DNA of 64,000 nucleotides from Chitinivorax sp. PXF-14 (lineage in GTDB: Bacteria > Pseudomonadota > Gammaproteobacteria > Burkholderiales > SCOH01), in contig NZ_JBFNXJ010000001.1 in NCBI RefSeq assembly GCF_040812015.1, positions 1 to 64,000 on the forward strand. The letters are read 5' to 3'. Positions 28,058 through 38,989 of the stretch are shown piece after piece. Both the position numbers and the translations under genes were made by a program. Below the pieces are notes generated by a model. The model was not told where the DNA came from. It made no database searches and worked only from the letters and a program-made list of their open reading frames with translations. How positions within the stretch are numbered: position 1 is the first letter of the stretch; every line of letters starts with the position of its first letter.

Positions 28058-28987
28058 ATGTCAGACCAGCCCAACAAACCGGATGAACCAGGCGTATTTG
28101 ACCGCGTCGACGCATTGCTCTCCCGGCATCGCACGCATCCGCTGGCTGGCGACGGTGATGCCGATATCCCGGTACTGACCGAGGTGGTGGTGGAGCAGGA
28201 TGACGATATTCCCGTCCTGCAGGATCTGGCCCCTGAATACACTGCCGCGGCGGCCTTTCCCGAGGTCGACCAGGATGCCGACATCCCGGTGCTGGAGGAG
28301 GCGCTGCCCGATTCGCTGGCCGATGTCACCGCCTTTGCCGTCCCCCATGCGGACCCGCTGGCCGGCTTGCTCGGTGAGGCTGCGGACGAGATCGTGCTCG
28401 AGTTCGACTTGCCAGTCGAGCGTTCCCCCGTGGTTGAGCTCATGGATGTGGCGGGTGGCGCCATCGAGATTCATGTTGATGAACTCGTGGACGACATCCC
28501 CGTACTGCTCGAGGTGGTGCAAGAGGCATCCCCGCCTATCATGGTACCGGATGCGCCAGCCGAGGGGACCGCAGCGATGACCTCCATCGAGCTGGCTGCG
28601 ATCGAAGCGCCTGCCGTGTCCGGCGAGGCCGCAGCTGACCTGTACGGCGTGCCATACGACGCCATGGGGTTGATGCCGCTGGATGTGTCGCTGCCTGCCT
28701 TCGATGAGGGCGCCGGGGGCGAGATCGTCGCCGAGCCCAAGTCCACCGCCTCGCTGGAAGGTGAGGCACAGTCGCTGGCAGCCGCCATCTGGCTCGACGT
28801 CGAAGATACGCTGGAGGCTCGTGTCGAAGCGCTGGTGCGTCAGCGGTTCGCAATCAAGCTCGCCGCGCTGTATAAAGAAACCTTGGACGATGCGCTGCGT
28901 GTCGTCATGGCTGACATCAAGCAGGATCTACGCGGCACGATCGAGCAGATCGTCGCCGAACAAATCGCCCAGCGCGAACGCCACTAA
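28058..28987 (+). CDS. Acidic protein with repeated DIPVL motifs, unknown function
   Basis: 309 residues, very acidic, mostly low-complexity. Residues about 30-170 contain four copies of an (A/D)DIPVLxE short motif: ADIPVLTEVV, DDIPVLQDLA, ADIPVLEEAL and DDIPVLLEVV. The C-terminal 75 residues are different: a helical, coiled-coil-like segment with LEARVEALVRQRFAIKLAALYKE. No enzyme motif, signal peptide or membrane helix is seen. It follows holC by five bases and precedes hemF. I recall similar DIPVL-containing proteins beside holC in other betaproteobacteria, but know no function. The motif could be a short linear peptide that docks on a partner. Confidence 0.8.
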   Translation: MSDQPNKPDEPGVFDRVDALLSRHRTHPLAGDGDADIPVLTEVVVEQDDDIPVLQDLAPEYTAAAAFPEVDQDADIPVLEEALPDSLADVTAFAVPHADPLAGLLGEAADEIVLEFDLPVERSPVVELMDVAGGAIEIHVDELVDDIPVLLEVVQEASPPIMVPDAPAEGTAAMTSIELAAIEAPAVSGEAAADLYGVPYDAMGLMPLDVSLPAFDEGAGGEIVAEPKSTASLEGEAQSLAAAIWLDVEDTLEARVEALVRQRFAIKLAALYKETLDDALRVVMADIKQDLRGTIEQIVAEQIAQRERH

Positions 28988-29044
28988 TTGATTTTTTCTT
29001 CCGTTGCCGGCCTGGCGTGGCCGGCACTTCTAGAGTGATGCCCC

Positions 29045-29944
29045 ATGGACCAAGTGTCGCAGGTCAAAGACTATCTTCTGGCGCTCCAGGCGTCGATCGT
29101 GGCCGCCCTCGAGCAGATCGAGGGAGCCCCTTTCCTGCGGGACGAATGGGTGCGGGTGGAAGGTGGCGGGGGTGTCTCCCGCCTGATCGAGGATGGTGCG
29201 GTTTTCGAGCGGGCCGGCGTGCTGTTTTCCCATGTGCGGGGCGCCACCCTGCCGCCATCAGCAAGTGCTCACCGCCCTGAGCTGGCGGGCCGTAGCTGGG
29301 AGGCAATGGGCGTGTCGCTGGTGCTGCACCCGCGCAACCCCTATGTTCCCACCGTGCACATGAACGTGCGCTTTTTCATCGCCAGCCAGGATGGCGCCGA
29401 ACCCGTCTGGTGGTTTGGTGGCGGCATGGACCTGACGCCGTATTACGGTTTCGAGGATGATGCCCGGCATTTTCACCAGACTTGCCGTGCGGCGCTGGCG
29501 CCGTTCGGTGACGACTGCCATGCTCGCTACAAGCGTTGGTGCGATGACTATTTCTATCTCAAGCACCGGCAGGAGCCGCGCGGGATCGGTGGCATCTTTT
29601 TCGACGATCTGAGCGAGGGGGGCTTCGGGCACTGCTTTGGCCTGATGCGCAGCGTGGGCGACCACTTCCTGAAGGCGTATCTGCCGATCGTCGAAGCACG
29701 CCGGGTGCTGGCCTATGGCGAACGCGAACGCGATTTTCAGGCCTATCGTCGCGGGCGCTACGTCGAATTCAATCTGGTGTTCGACCGTGGCACACTATTC
29801 GGTTTGCAATCGGGGGGGCGCACGGAGTCGATCTTGTTGTCGATGCCGCCGATCGTCAAATGGCGATACCAGTGGCAGCCGGAGGCGGGGTCGGCAGAGG
29901 ATGGGCTGTACAGGAAATTCCTGATTGCCAGGGATTGGGTTTGA
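29045..29944 (+). CDS. hemF: Oxygen-dependent coproporphyrinogen-III oxidase
   Basis: Decarboxylates coproporphyrinogen III to protoporphyrinogen IX using O2 in haem synthesis. The 299-residue protein has the family motifs [18 protein letters not shown]-type ([19 protein letters not shown]), [15 protein letters not shown], and [19 protein letters not shown]-type [18 protein letters not shown], covering the conserved His and Asp residues of the active site. The aerobic form suggests an organism that grows with oxygen. hemE is 8 kb away on the same strand, so the haem genes are dispersed. Confidence 0.96.
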   Translation: MDQVSQVKDYLLALQASIVAALEQIEGAPFLRDEWVRVEGGGGVSRLIEDGAVFERAGVLFSHVRGATLPPSASAHRPELAGRSWEAMGVSLVLHPRNPYVPTVHMNVRFFIASQDGAEPVWWFGGGMDLTPYYGFEDDARHFHQTCRAALAPFGDDCHARYKRWCDDYFYLKHRQEPRGIGGIFFDDLSEGGFGHCFGLMRSVGDHFLKAYLPIVEARRVLAYGERERDFQAYRRGRYVEFNLVFDRGTLFGLQSGGRTESILLSMPPIVKWRYQWQPEAGSAEDGLYRKFLIARDWV

Positions 29945-29960
29945 AGTGTTTGTTTTTTGA

Positions 29961-30004
29961 CGGGTTTTTAAAAAATTCTGTCGCGATTTTGTAATAAAAA
30001 CCCG
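29961..30004 (+). terminator. Weak candidate terminator after hemF
   Basis: A perfect 10-bp inverted repeat (CGGGTTTTTA at 29961-29970, TAAAAACCCG at 29995-30004) with a long 24-base loop. Its AT-rich stem and loop size make it a weak terminator at best. Confidence 0.3.
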
Positions 30005-30101
30005 CAACAAAGCCAATGCGTTGCTCGTGATTTGCGCAATAAAATTAGTGTTTCTGGTGTTTGTGTTGGCTTTTGTTTCATAGTGCGTCGCACAAATCCT
30101 G

Positions 30102-30130
30102 TTGATATGACTGAATTTTGCATATAAAAT
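30102..30130 (+). promoter_or_regulatory. Candidate promoter of gltBD
   Basis: TTGATA (30102-30107), 17-base spacer, TAAAAT (30125-30130), giving a start near 30137, 30 bases before gltB. It sits in an AT-rich 220-base gap, unlike the GC-rich surroundings. Confidence 0.5.
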
Positions 30131-30166
30131 CAAAGCCTTTTCTCTTGATTTTACGCAGAGTCGGCA

Positions 30167-33100
30167 ATGCAAAGACAGAGTTGGTTAGACGGTACGCTGT
30201 ATCGCCCGCACTTTGAGCAGGATAGTTGCGGTTTTGGCTTGATCGCCAATATGGATGACAAGCCCAGTCACTGGCTGGTAGAGACCGCGATGAACTCGCT
30301 GGCATGCCTGACGCACCGCGGCGCGGTTGCGGCTGACGGCAAGTCGGGTGATGGTTGTGGTTTGTTGTTCCGCAAGCCTGATGGTTTCCTTCGTGCCGTG
30401 GCCAACGAGTCCGGCATTCAGCTCGCCAAGGAATACGCGGCGGGTCTGGTGTTCCATAGCACCGATCCGCAAGTCGGCGCGGCGTCGCGCTCCAAGCTGC
30501 GCATGTTCCTCGAGCAGCAAGGGCTGACCGTTGCCGGCTTCCGCAAGGTGCCGGTCAACATCGAGGCCTGTGGCGAGTACGCACTCGAAACGCTGCCGGA
30601 GATCCAGCAGGTATTCGTCAACTGCCCGCAAGGCATGGACGTCGCCACTTTCCAGCGCAAGCTCTATATTGGCCGTCGCCTCGCCGAAAAGGCCAACAAG
30701 GAAGCCGACAAGGCCTTCTACACACCAACGCTGTCACCTTACACCATCTCCTACAAGGGGCTGGTGACGCCTGCCAACCTGGCGCTGTTCTTCCCCGATC
30801 TGCGTGACCCGCGTTTCGAGTCGAGCCTGGCGGTGTACCACCAGCGCTTCTCGACCAATACCTGGCCGCAGTGGAAGCTGGCACAGCCGTTCCGCTTCCT
30901 TGCGCACAATGGCGAGATCAACACCGTTCAGGGCAACCGCTACTGGGCCAAGGCGCGCGAAGCGATCATGTCCTCGCCGCTGATCCCGAACATGGACGAC
31001 GTGCGCCCGATCGTGCAGACCGACGGCTCCGACTCGATGAGCCTCGACAATATGCTCGAAGGTCTGCTGATGGGCGGCATCTCGCTGTTCCGCGCGTTGC
31101 GCCTCCTGGTGCCGCCTGCCTGGCAGAACGTCGATACCACCGATCACGACCTCAAGGCCTTCTACGAATACAACTCCATGCACATGGAGCCGTGGGACGG
31201 CCCCGCCGGCATCGTGCTGACCGATGGCCGCTATGCAGCCTGTATGCTGGACCGCAACGGCCTGCGTCCGGCGCGCTACGTGATCACCAAAGATCGCCAC
31301 CTGACCATCGCCTCCGAAGTCGGCGTATGGCCGTACAAGCCCGAGGATGTGGTCAGGAAGGGGCGCGTCAAGCCTGGTCAGATCGTCGCCGCCGACCTGT
31401 CGACTGGCAAGCTGCTGCTGCCCGACGACATCGACACCATTCTCAAGACCGAGCACCCCTACCGTGACTGGGTCAAGCAACATGCACGCTATCTCGAGCT
31501 GGGCCTCGACGAGGATTCGTCGCTGCCCGAGATGGATCGCGGCACGCTGCTGCAGTACCAGAAGATGTACAACGTCTCGTTCGAAGAGCGCGACCAGATC
31601 ATCCGCGTGCTGGCCGATGACGGCCAGGAGGCAGTCGGCTCGATGGGTGACGACACGCCGATGGCCGTGTTGAGCCAGAAGGTCCGCTCGCCGTTCGACT
31701 ACCTGCGCCAGCAGTTCGCGCAGGTGACCAACCCGCCGATCGACCCGATCCGCGAAGCGATCGTGATGTCGCTGAACACCATCTTCGGCTCCGAGAAGAA
31801 TGTGTTCGAAGAGACTGCCGATCACGCCAAACGCCTCGAGGTCCGCTCGCCCGTGCTGTCGTTCGAGAAGTTCGTGCGCATCACCTCGATTGGTGACCTG
31901 CACTACCGCGCGGCGTTCTTCGATCTGTGCTACGACCCGAAGGAATACGACCTCAAGGGTGCGATCGAGCTGCTGACCCGCCAGGTGATCGAGGCTGTCA
32001 ATGGCGGCGCGGTCATCCTCGTGTTGTCCGACAAGAAGATCGGCAAGGACAAGCTGCCGATCCACGCGCTGTTCGCAACCGGCGCCGTGCACCATGCACT
32101 GATCAATGCCGGCCTGCGCTGCAACTGCAATATCGTGGTCGAAACCGCGACGGTGCGCGATCCGCACCAGTTCGCCTGCCTGATCGGCTATGGCGCAACG
32201 GCGATCTACCCGTACCTCGCCTACCAGACCATCTACGAGCTGATCGCGACTGGCGACGTCGACGCCACGCCGGCAACGGCAATGAGCAACTACCGCAAGG
32301 GCATCAACAAGGGCCTGCTCAAGGTGCTGTCGAAGATGGGTATCTCCACCATCGCCAGCTACCGTGGCGCCCAGCTGTTCGAAGCCGTCGGTGTACACGA
32401 TGACGTGGTCGACCTGTGCCTTCCGGGTACAACCTCGCGCATCTCGGGCAGCACCTTCAGTGATTTCGAAGAGGACCAGCAGAAGCTGGCCCGCAGCGCA
32501 TTCAACACCATGCGCCCGATCTCGCAAGGCGGTCTGCTCAAGTATGTGTTCGGCGAGGAATACCACGCCTACAATCCAGACGTCGTGATGCAGCTGCAAA
32601 AGGCTGTGCAGAATGGCGACTACAAGGAATACAAGCGCTACGCCGACCTCGTGAACAAGCGCCCGGTGGCGATGTTCCGCGATCTGTTCCAGGTCAAGGT
32701 CAACGCGGCGGACAGCATTTCGGTCGATGACGTCGAGCCGGTGACCGAGATCGTCAAGCGCTTCGACTCCGCCGGCATGTCGCTCGGCGCCTTGAGCCCC
32801 GAGGCTCACGAGGCGCTAGCCGAGGCGATGAACCGCTTGGGCGCACGCTCCAACTCCGGTGAAGGCGGTGAGGATCAGGCGCGCTACGGCACGATCAAGA
32901 TGTCCAAGATCAAGCAGGTGGCCTCTGGTCGTTTCGGCGTCACGCCGCACTACCTGGTCAACGCCGAGGTGCTGCAGATCAAGGTGGCGCAAGGTGCCAA
33001 GCCTGGTGAAGGTGGTCAGCTGCCTGGCGACAAGGTCAGTGCGACCATTGCCAAGCTGCGTCACTCCAAGCCCGGCATTTCGCTGATTTCGCCGCCGCCT

Positions 33101-34621
33101 CACCACGATATCTATTCGATCGAAGACTTGGCCCAGCTGATCTTCGACTTGAAGCAGGTCAACCCGCAGGCGCTGGTGTCGGTGAAGCTCGTGGCCGAGC
33201 CCGGCGTGGGCACGATTGCGGCGGGTGTCGCCAAGGCCTACGCCGACCTGATCACGATTTCCGGTTACGACGGCGGCACCGGTGCGAGCCCGCTCTCGTC
33301 GGTGAAGTATGCCGGTACGCCGTGGGAGCTCGGCCTCACCGAGGCACAGCAGGTGCTGCGTGCCAACGGTCTGCGCGGCCGCGTGCGGATGCAGACGGAT
33401 GGTGGTTTGAAGACCGGCCTCGACGTGATCAAGGCCGCGATTCTCGGCGCCGAGAGCTTCGGCTTCGGCACCGGCCCGATGGTGGCGCTTGGCTGTAAGT
33501 ATCTGCGTATCTGCCACCTGAACAACTGCGCGACCGGTATCGCAACGCAGGAGCTCAAGCTGCGCACCAAGTACTTCATCGGCCTGCCCGAGATGGTGAT
33601 GAACTACTTCCAGTTCATCGCACAGGAAACCCGCGAATGGATGGCGGCGCTCGGTGTGTCGAAGATGGAAGAGCTGATCGGCCGCTTCGATCTGCTCGAA
33701 CTGCTCGAAGGTGAGAGCGAGCGCCAGAAGCGCCTGCAACTCGGTTCCCTGATCTCTGAAGGCCGCATCCCGGAGAGCGAGCCGCGCTTCTGCGTGCAGG
33801 ACCGCAACCCGTCCTTCGACAAGGGCGAGCTGGCCGAGCAGATGGTGCAGGACGCACTCGACGCGATCGAGAGCAAGACACCGATCACGCTCGAATACGA
33901 AGTGCGCAACGTCAACCGCTCGATCGGTGCACGCCTGTCCGGCGTCATCGCCAAGCTGCATGGCGCCGACGGCCTGCCTGAAGATAGTCTGACGCTGAAC
34001 CTCAAGGGTTCCGCCGGCCAATCGCTCGGTGTCTGGAATGCCAAGGGTCTGAGCATCAGCGTCGAAGGCGATGCCAACGACTACGTCGGCAAGGGCATGA
34101 ACGGCGGCCAGATCGCACTGCGCCCGCCCAAGGGCTCTGGCTTCAAGGCGCATGAGGCGGCCATCATCGGCAATACCTGCCTGTACGGTGCAACCGGCGG
34201 CAAGCTGTTTGCCGCTGGTACGGCCGGCGAGCGTTTCGCCGTGCGTAACTCCGGGGCATTGGCGATTGTCGAGGGCGTGGGTGACCACGGCTGCGAATAC
34301 ATGACCGGCGGCTGCGTCATCGTGCTCGGCGAGACGGGCGTGAACTTCGGTGCGGGTATGACCGGTGGCTTCGGCTTCGTCTACGACCCGAACGAGCGTT
34401 TCGCCTATCGCTACAACAACGAGCTGATCGACATCCATCTGATCAACAACGAAGCGACCGGCCAGTACCGTGCCTTCCTGCGCGAGAAGATCGAGGAGCA
34501 TGTCAAGAACACCGGTTCGGAACGTGGCCAGTGGCTGCTCGATCATTTCGAAGAACAGATGCCGTACTTCTGGCTCGTGAAGCCGAAGGCCGCAAAGCTC
34601 GATAGCTTGCTCAAGGATTAA
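30167..34621 (+). CDS. gltB: Glutamate synthase (NADPH) large chain
   Basis: Transfers the glutamine amide nitrogen to 2-oxoglutarate, the GOGAT half of ammonia assimilation. 1484 residues. A short propeptide precedes the catalytic Cys21 (DSCGFGLIA) of the class II glutaminase domain. The central and FMN-binding synthase domains follow, with GEGGEDQARYG and ISGYDGGTGASPL. The [3Fe-4S] loop has CKYLRICHLNNC. The C-terminal GXGXG beta-helix domain (GGKLFAAGTAGERFAVRNSG) completes it. gltD follows after 13 bases. Confidence 0.97.
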   Translation: MQRQSWLDGTLYRPHFEQDSCGFGLIANMDDKPSHWLVETAMNSLACLTHRGAVAADGKSGDGCGLLFRKPDGFLRAVANESGIQLAKEYAAGLVFHSTDPQVGAASRSKLRMFLEQQGLTVAGFRKVPVNIEACGEYALETLPEIQQVFVNCPQGMDVATFQRKLYIGRRLAEKANKEADKAFYTPTLSPYTISYKGLVTPANLALFFPDLRDPRFESSLAVYHQRFSTNTWPQWKLAQPFRFLAHNGEINTVQGNRYWAKAREAIMSSPLIPNMDDVRPIVQTDGSDSMSLDNMLEGLLMGGISLFRALRLLVPPAWQNVDTTDHDLKAFYEYNSMHMEPWDGPAGIVLTDGRYAACMLDRNGLRPARYVITKDRHLTIASEVGVWPYKPEDVVRKGRVKPGQIVAADLSTGKLLLPDDIDTILKTEHPYRDWVKQHARYLELGLDEDSSLPEMDRGTLLQYQKMYNVSFEERDQIIRVLADDGQEAVGSMGDDTPMAVLSQKVRSPFDYLRQQFAQVTNPPIDPIREAIVMSLNTIFGSEKNVFEETADHAKRLEVRSPVLSFEKFVRITSIGDLHYRAAFFDLCYDPKEYDLKGAIELLTRQVIEAVNGGAVILVLSDKKIGKDKLPIHALFATGAVHHALINAGLRCNCNIVVETATVRDPHQFACLIGYGATAIYPYLAYQTIYELIATGDVDATPATAMSNYRKGINKGLLKVLSKMGISTIASYRGAQLFEAVGVHDDVVDLCLPGTTSRISGSTFSDFEEDQQKLARSAFNTMRPISQGGLLKYVFGEEYHAYNPDVVMQLQKAVQNGDYKEYKRYADLVNKRPVAMFRDLFQVKVNAADSISVDDVEPVTEIVKRFDSAGMSLGALSPEAHEALAEAMNRLGARSNSGEGGEDQARYGTIKMSKIKQVASGRFGVTPHYLVNAEVLQIKVAQGAKPGEGGQLPGDKVSATIAKLRHSKPGISLISPPPHHDIYSIEDLAQLIFDLKQVNPQALVSVKLVAEPGVGTIAAGVAKAYADLITISGYDGGTGASPLSSVKYAGTPWELGLTEAQQVLRANGLRGRVRMQTDGGLKTGLDVIKAAILGAESFGFGTGPMVALGCKYLRICHLNNCATGIATQELKLRTKYFIGLPEMVMNYFQFIAQETREWMAALGVSKMEELIGRFDLLELLEGESERQKRLQLGSLISEGRIPESEPRFCVQDRNPSFDKGELAEQMVQDALDAIESKTPITLEYEVRNVNRSIGARLSGVIAKLHGADGLPEDSLTLNLKGSAGQSLGVWNAKGLSISVEGDANDYVGKGMNGGQIALRPPKGSGFKAHEAAIIGNTCLYGATGGKLFAAGTAGERFAVRNSGALAIVEGVGDHGCEYMTGGCVIVLGETGVNFGAGMTGGFGFVYDPNERFAYRYNNELIDIHLINNEATGQYRAFLREKIEEHVKNTGSERGQWLLDHFEEQMPYFWLVKPKAAKLDSLLKD

Positions 34622-34628
34622 TAGGTAA

Positions 34629-36050
<1,422 letters not shown>

Positions 36051-36076
36051 GCACCCGGCTTCACTCTGGCGTCAAT

Positions 36077-36107
36077 AAAAACACCCCGGACGCGCCGGGG
36101 TGTTTTT
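36077..36107 (+). terminator. Rho-independent terminator of gltBD
   Basis: Perfect 9-bp stem ACACCCCGG / CCGGGGTGT with loop ACGCG, followed by TTTTT and preceded by AAAA, so it can act in both directions. It starts 27 bases after the gltD stop. Confidence 0.9.
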
Positions 36108-36649
36108 GTTTCAAAGCACGTGCATTTGTCATATATTTTTACACTCGTATATGATGCTCCATATCCGTTCTGCCCCGGGCTTTTCCAGGGGACTGATTTT
36201 TATGGGGAAAGCTAAAGCTTAAAAAGAAAATGCCGTTCGGGTATGACATTTGCTTTAAATCGTATGGATGGCTTGATCGGGTGACTGCGTTTTCCCATTA
36301 CCTGTATTGGGCCCCTTCTGTTTCTGCTGAGAACGACGATGACCGATGCCCGCAATGACTCCATGACTGCAAGCGCAGCTGCCAGCCCCTCTGACGCGGT
36401 GCCGACCGCCGGGCATGCTGGCCGTGAACGCGCCGCCCGGCATCGCATGCCTGCGCCAGCAATGCAAATCTCGGCGACGGCACCTGCCGTTGTCAGACAT
36501 ACCCTGTCGCTGTCGTGGAAGGCAACGCTCGGCGCCGGGCTGGTGACGGACGTGGCTGGGGTCTGCGTCCATGCCGCACAACCGCTCCCGCTGACGATGG
36601 CTGGCCTCGTGCCGGCAAGCGCGACCTTACGCCTGCCAAATTAAGGTAT
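36108..36649. other. AT-rich, apparently non-coding stretch after gltD
   Basis: About 540 bases without a convincing gene. Positions 36115-36340 are AT-rich compared with the surroundings. Short open frames on both strands lack ribosome-binding sites and recognisable protein features. The stretch leads into two broken genes, so it is probably an eroded accessory or rearranged segment. Confidence 0.5.
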
Positions 36650-36862
36650 TGCCTGCCGTGACGGCTTAGGTACTCACCCGCCAGCCGGGCTCCAGTTCCT
36701 GCGCACGCCCACCAGATTCTGGCCTCGGTACGCAACACACAACAGGCGCTGTCCGCCTGCCCGGACACCATGACAGGCCGGCTCAACGTGGGTGCTACTG
36801 CGATGATGACGGGCTACCTCCTGCCTTATCTGCTCGACCGCTACCGGCGCGCGACAGCGTGA
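36650..36862 (+). pseudogene. Remnant of a LysR-type transcriptional regulator
   Basis: Pieces of a LysR-family HTH regulator can be read by switching frames: LT, then PAGLQFLRT, then AHQILASVRNTQQALSACPDTMTGRLNVGATAMMTGYLLPYLLDRYRR. This is the end of the DNA-binding domain, the linker helix and the first strand of the effector domain. The N-terminal HTH and most of the effector domain are missing and at least two frameshifts are needed. It runs directly into the SnoaL remnant, as if a deletion joined the two. Confidence 0.7.
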
Positions 36863-37166
36863 TCAAGTTCTTCATCCAGGCCCTGCCGGATATCAGATGG
36901 AAGATGGTCGGCGAGCCGTTGGTGACCCGGGATACTGTCGCCTTTCGGTGGGTGTTCAGCGGCACCAATACCGGCATCCCATTCGAGGGTGACAAGCCCA
37001 CCGGCAAGCCGATCGAGCTCAAGGGGCTGTCGCTGATCCGGGCAAGGGCGGCAAGATCGTCCACCAGGGCGACTTCTACGATGCGCTGACGCGGAAAAAA
37101 CAACTCGGGCTGATCAAATGGCGCGATGCTTGCGCGTCAGGGGCCCTGTGCGAAAGCGGAACCTGA
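36848..37166 (+). pseudogene. Broken SnoaL-like (ester cyclase family) gene
   Basis: Readable as SVIKFFIQALPDIRWKMVGE, LVTRDTVAFRWVFSGTNTG, PTGKPIELKGLSLIR, and after a frameshift near 37040 as KGGKIVHQGDFYDALT and a TGA at 37166. These are the typical strands of a SnoaL-like polyketide-cyclase-related protein of the NTF2 fold. The N-terminal helices are lost at the junction with the LysR remnant. No function is expected. Confidence 0.7.
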
Positions 37167-37265
37167 GCGGATTGGGGGGCGGATGACGTCACCCTCTTTT
37201 TCGATTTTCGCCCCAAGGCGGGCGGCCTGCTAAAATGCGGGATTGCTTGCTAACCGCCTTGCGCC

Positions 37266-37862
37266 ATGGACTACACATTCGCCTCGGCCACGATCCTGCT
37301 GATCCTCGTGACCGACCCGCTGGGCAATATTCCCATCTTCATCAGCGCGCTCAAGAGTGTCGACAAGCAGCGCCGCAGGCTGGTGGTGGTGCGCGAGGTA
37401 TTCATTGCCTACGTGATCCTGATGCTGTTCCTGTTTTTCGGGGACCGCTTTCTCGACCTGATGCACCTGTCCGATACCTCGCTCGGCATCGCCGGCGGGG
37501 TCATCCTGTTCCTGATCGCGCTGCGCATGATCTTTCCGCATCCGGACGGCGTGTTCGGCACCGATGATGAGCACGAACCCTTCATCGTGCCGCTTGCCAT
37601 CCCGCTGCTGGCCGGGCCGTCCGCGCTGGCGACGGTGATGCTGCTGGCCTCGCGCCAGCCCGGCAAGATCATGGAGTGGATGGGGGCGCTGACCATCGCC
37701 ATGCTGCTGTGTGCGGTGGTGCTCAGCTTTGCGGGACAAATTCAGAAGTGGGTGGGTGAGCGCGTTGTCACCGCCTTCGAACGCCTGATGGGGCTCATCC
37801 TCACCGCCATTGCGGTCGAGATGCTGCTCAAGGGTATCCAGGATTTCATGAAATCGCTTTGA
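37266..37862 (+). CDS. MarC/YhgN family membrane protein
   Basis: 198-residue inner-membrane protein with six hydrophobic helices. [18 protein letters not shown] near the start, [39 protein letters not shown] in the middle and [19 protein letters not shown] at the end are the family signatures and match E. coli YhgN most closely. The family was once linked to multiple antibiotic resistance, which was not confirmed; the role is unknown. hemE follows after 28 bases and may be co-transcribed. Confidence 0.9.
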   Translation: MDYTFASATILLILVTDPLGNIPIFISALKSVDKQRRRLVVVREVFIAYVILMLFLFFGDRFLDLMHLSDTSLGIAGGVILFLIALRMIFPHPDGVFGTDDEHEPFIVPLAIPLLAGPSALATVMLLASRQPGKIMEWMGALTIAMLLCAVVLSFAGQIQKWVGERVVTAFERLMGLILTAIAVEMLLKGIQDFMKSL

Positions 37863-37890
37863 GCCGGTCAACGGCAGACGGAAACTGATC

Positions 37891-38970
37891 ATGACTCAAC
37901 TTAAGAACGACACCTTCCTGCGCGCACTGCTGCGCCAACCTACCGAGTACACACCGATCTGGCTCATGCGCCAGGCTGGCCGCTACCTGCCCGAATACTG
38001 CGAGACGCGCCGCCGCGCCGGTAGCTTCATGCAGCTATGCATGAGCCCTGACTTGGCGACGGAAGTGACGCTGCAGCCACTCGCGCGCTACCGGCTCGAT
38101 GCCGCCATCCTGTTCTCCGACATCCTTACCGTGCCCGATGCGATGGGCCTCGGCCTGTATTTCGCCGAGGGCGAGGGCCCCAAGTTCGAGCGCCCGCTGC
38201 GCGACGAATGGGAAATCCGTAACCTGACCGTGCCTGATCCGACCGACAAGCTGCGCTACGTACTCGACGCGGTCAGCCAGATCCGCCGTGCGCTCGACGG
38301 TAGTGTGCCGCTGATCGGCTTCTCCGGCAGCCCGTTCACGCTCGCCTGCTACATGATTGAAGGCAGCGGCTCGCGCGACTGGATGCACGTCAAGACCATG
38401 CTCTATAACCGCCCCGAGCTCTTGCACCACGTGCTCGACGTCAACGCCCGCGCTGTCACCGCCTACCTCAACGCGCAGATCGAGGCGGGCGCCCAGGCGG
38501 TGCAGATCTTCGATACCTGGGGCGGTGCGCTGAGCCACAACGCCTATCACGAATTCTCGCTGCGCTATATCGAGCAGATCATCAGCGGCCTCAAGCGCGA
38601 ATCCCAAGGGCGCAAGGTGCCGGTGATCGTGTTCACCAAGGGTGGCGGCCTGTGGCTCGAAAGCATCGCCGCCACCGGCTGCGACGCGGTCGGCCTCGAC
38701 TGGACCGTCGACCTGGGCCAGGCCCGCGCCCGTGTCGGTGACCAGGTCGCGCTGCAGGGCAACTTTGACCCGAACGCGCTGTTCGCCTCGGCGGATGCGA
38801 TCAAGCAGGAGGTCGACGTGCTGCTGGCCAGCTACGGCCACGGCAACGGCCACGTGTTCAACCTCGGCCACGGCATCTCGCAGTTCACCAATCCCGAGCA
38901 TGTGACGGCGCTGGTGGAGGCAGTACGTGAGGGCAGCCGGCAGTACCACGGTGAAACGCCGGCGGCTTGA
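37891..38970 (+). CDS. hemE: Uroporphyrinogen decarboxylase
   Basis: Decarboxylates the four acetate groups of uroporphyrinogen III to give coproporphyrinogen III in haem synthesis. The 359-residue protein has the first signature [15 protein letters not shown] with the substrate-binding Arg, the Asp of [16 protein letters not shown], the segment [16 protein letters not shown], and [13 protein letters not shown]. Complete and typical. Upstream is the MarC-family gene; downstream, 19 bases on, is the PD-(D/E)XK-like gene. Confidence 0.97.
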   Translation: MTQLKNDTFLRALLRQPTEYTPIWLMRQAGRYLPEYCETRRRAGSFMQLCMSPDLATEVTLQPLARYRLDAAILFSDILTVPDAMGLGLYFAEGEGPKFERPLRDEWEIRNLTVPDPTDKLRYVLDAVSQIRRALDGSVPLIGFSGSPFTLACYMIEGSGSRDWMHVKTMLYNRPELLHHVLDVNARAVTAYLNAQIEAGAQAVQIFDTWGGALSHNAYHEFSLRYIEQIISGLKRESQGRKVPVIVFTKGGGLWLESIAATGCDAVGLDWTVDLGQARARVGDQVALQGNFDPNALFASADAIKQEVDVLLASYGHGNGHVFNLGHGISQFTNPEHVTALVEAVREGSRQYHGETPAA

Positions 38971-38989
38971 GTGAGGCAGTTAGGGCGAT

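Noticed and set aside
29961-30004. Strong terminator after hemF
   Set aside because: The stem is AT-rich with a 24-base loop; kept only as a low-confidence feature.
36339-36644. 101-codon open frame in the gap after gltD, and an antisense one at 36255-36581
   Set aside because: No ribosome-binding site, no recognisable domain, and adjacent to clear gene remnants; treated as non-coding.
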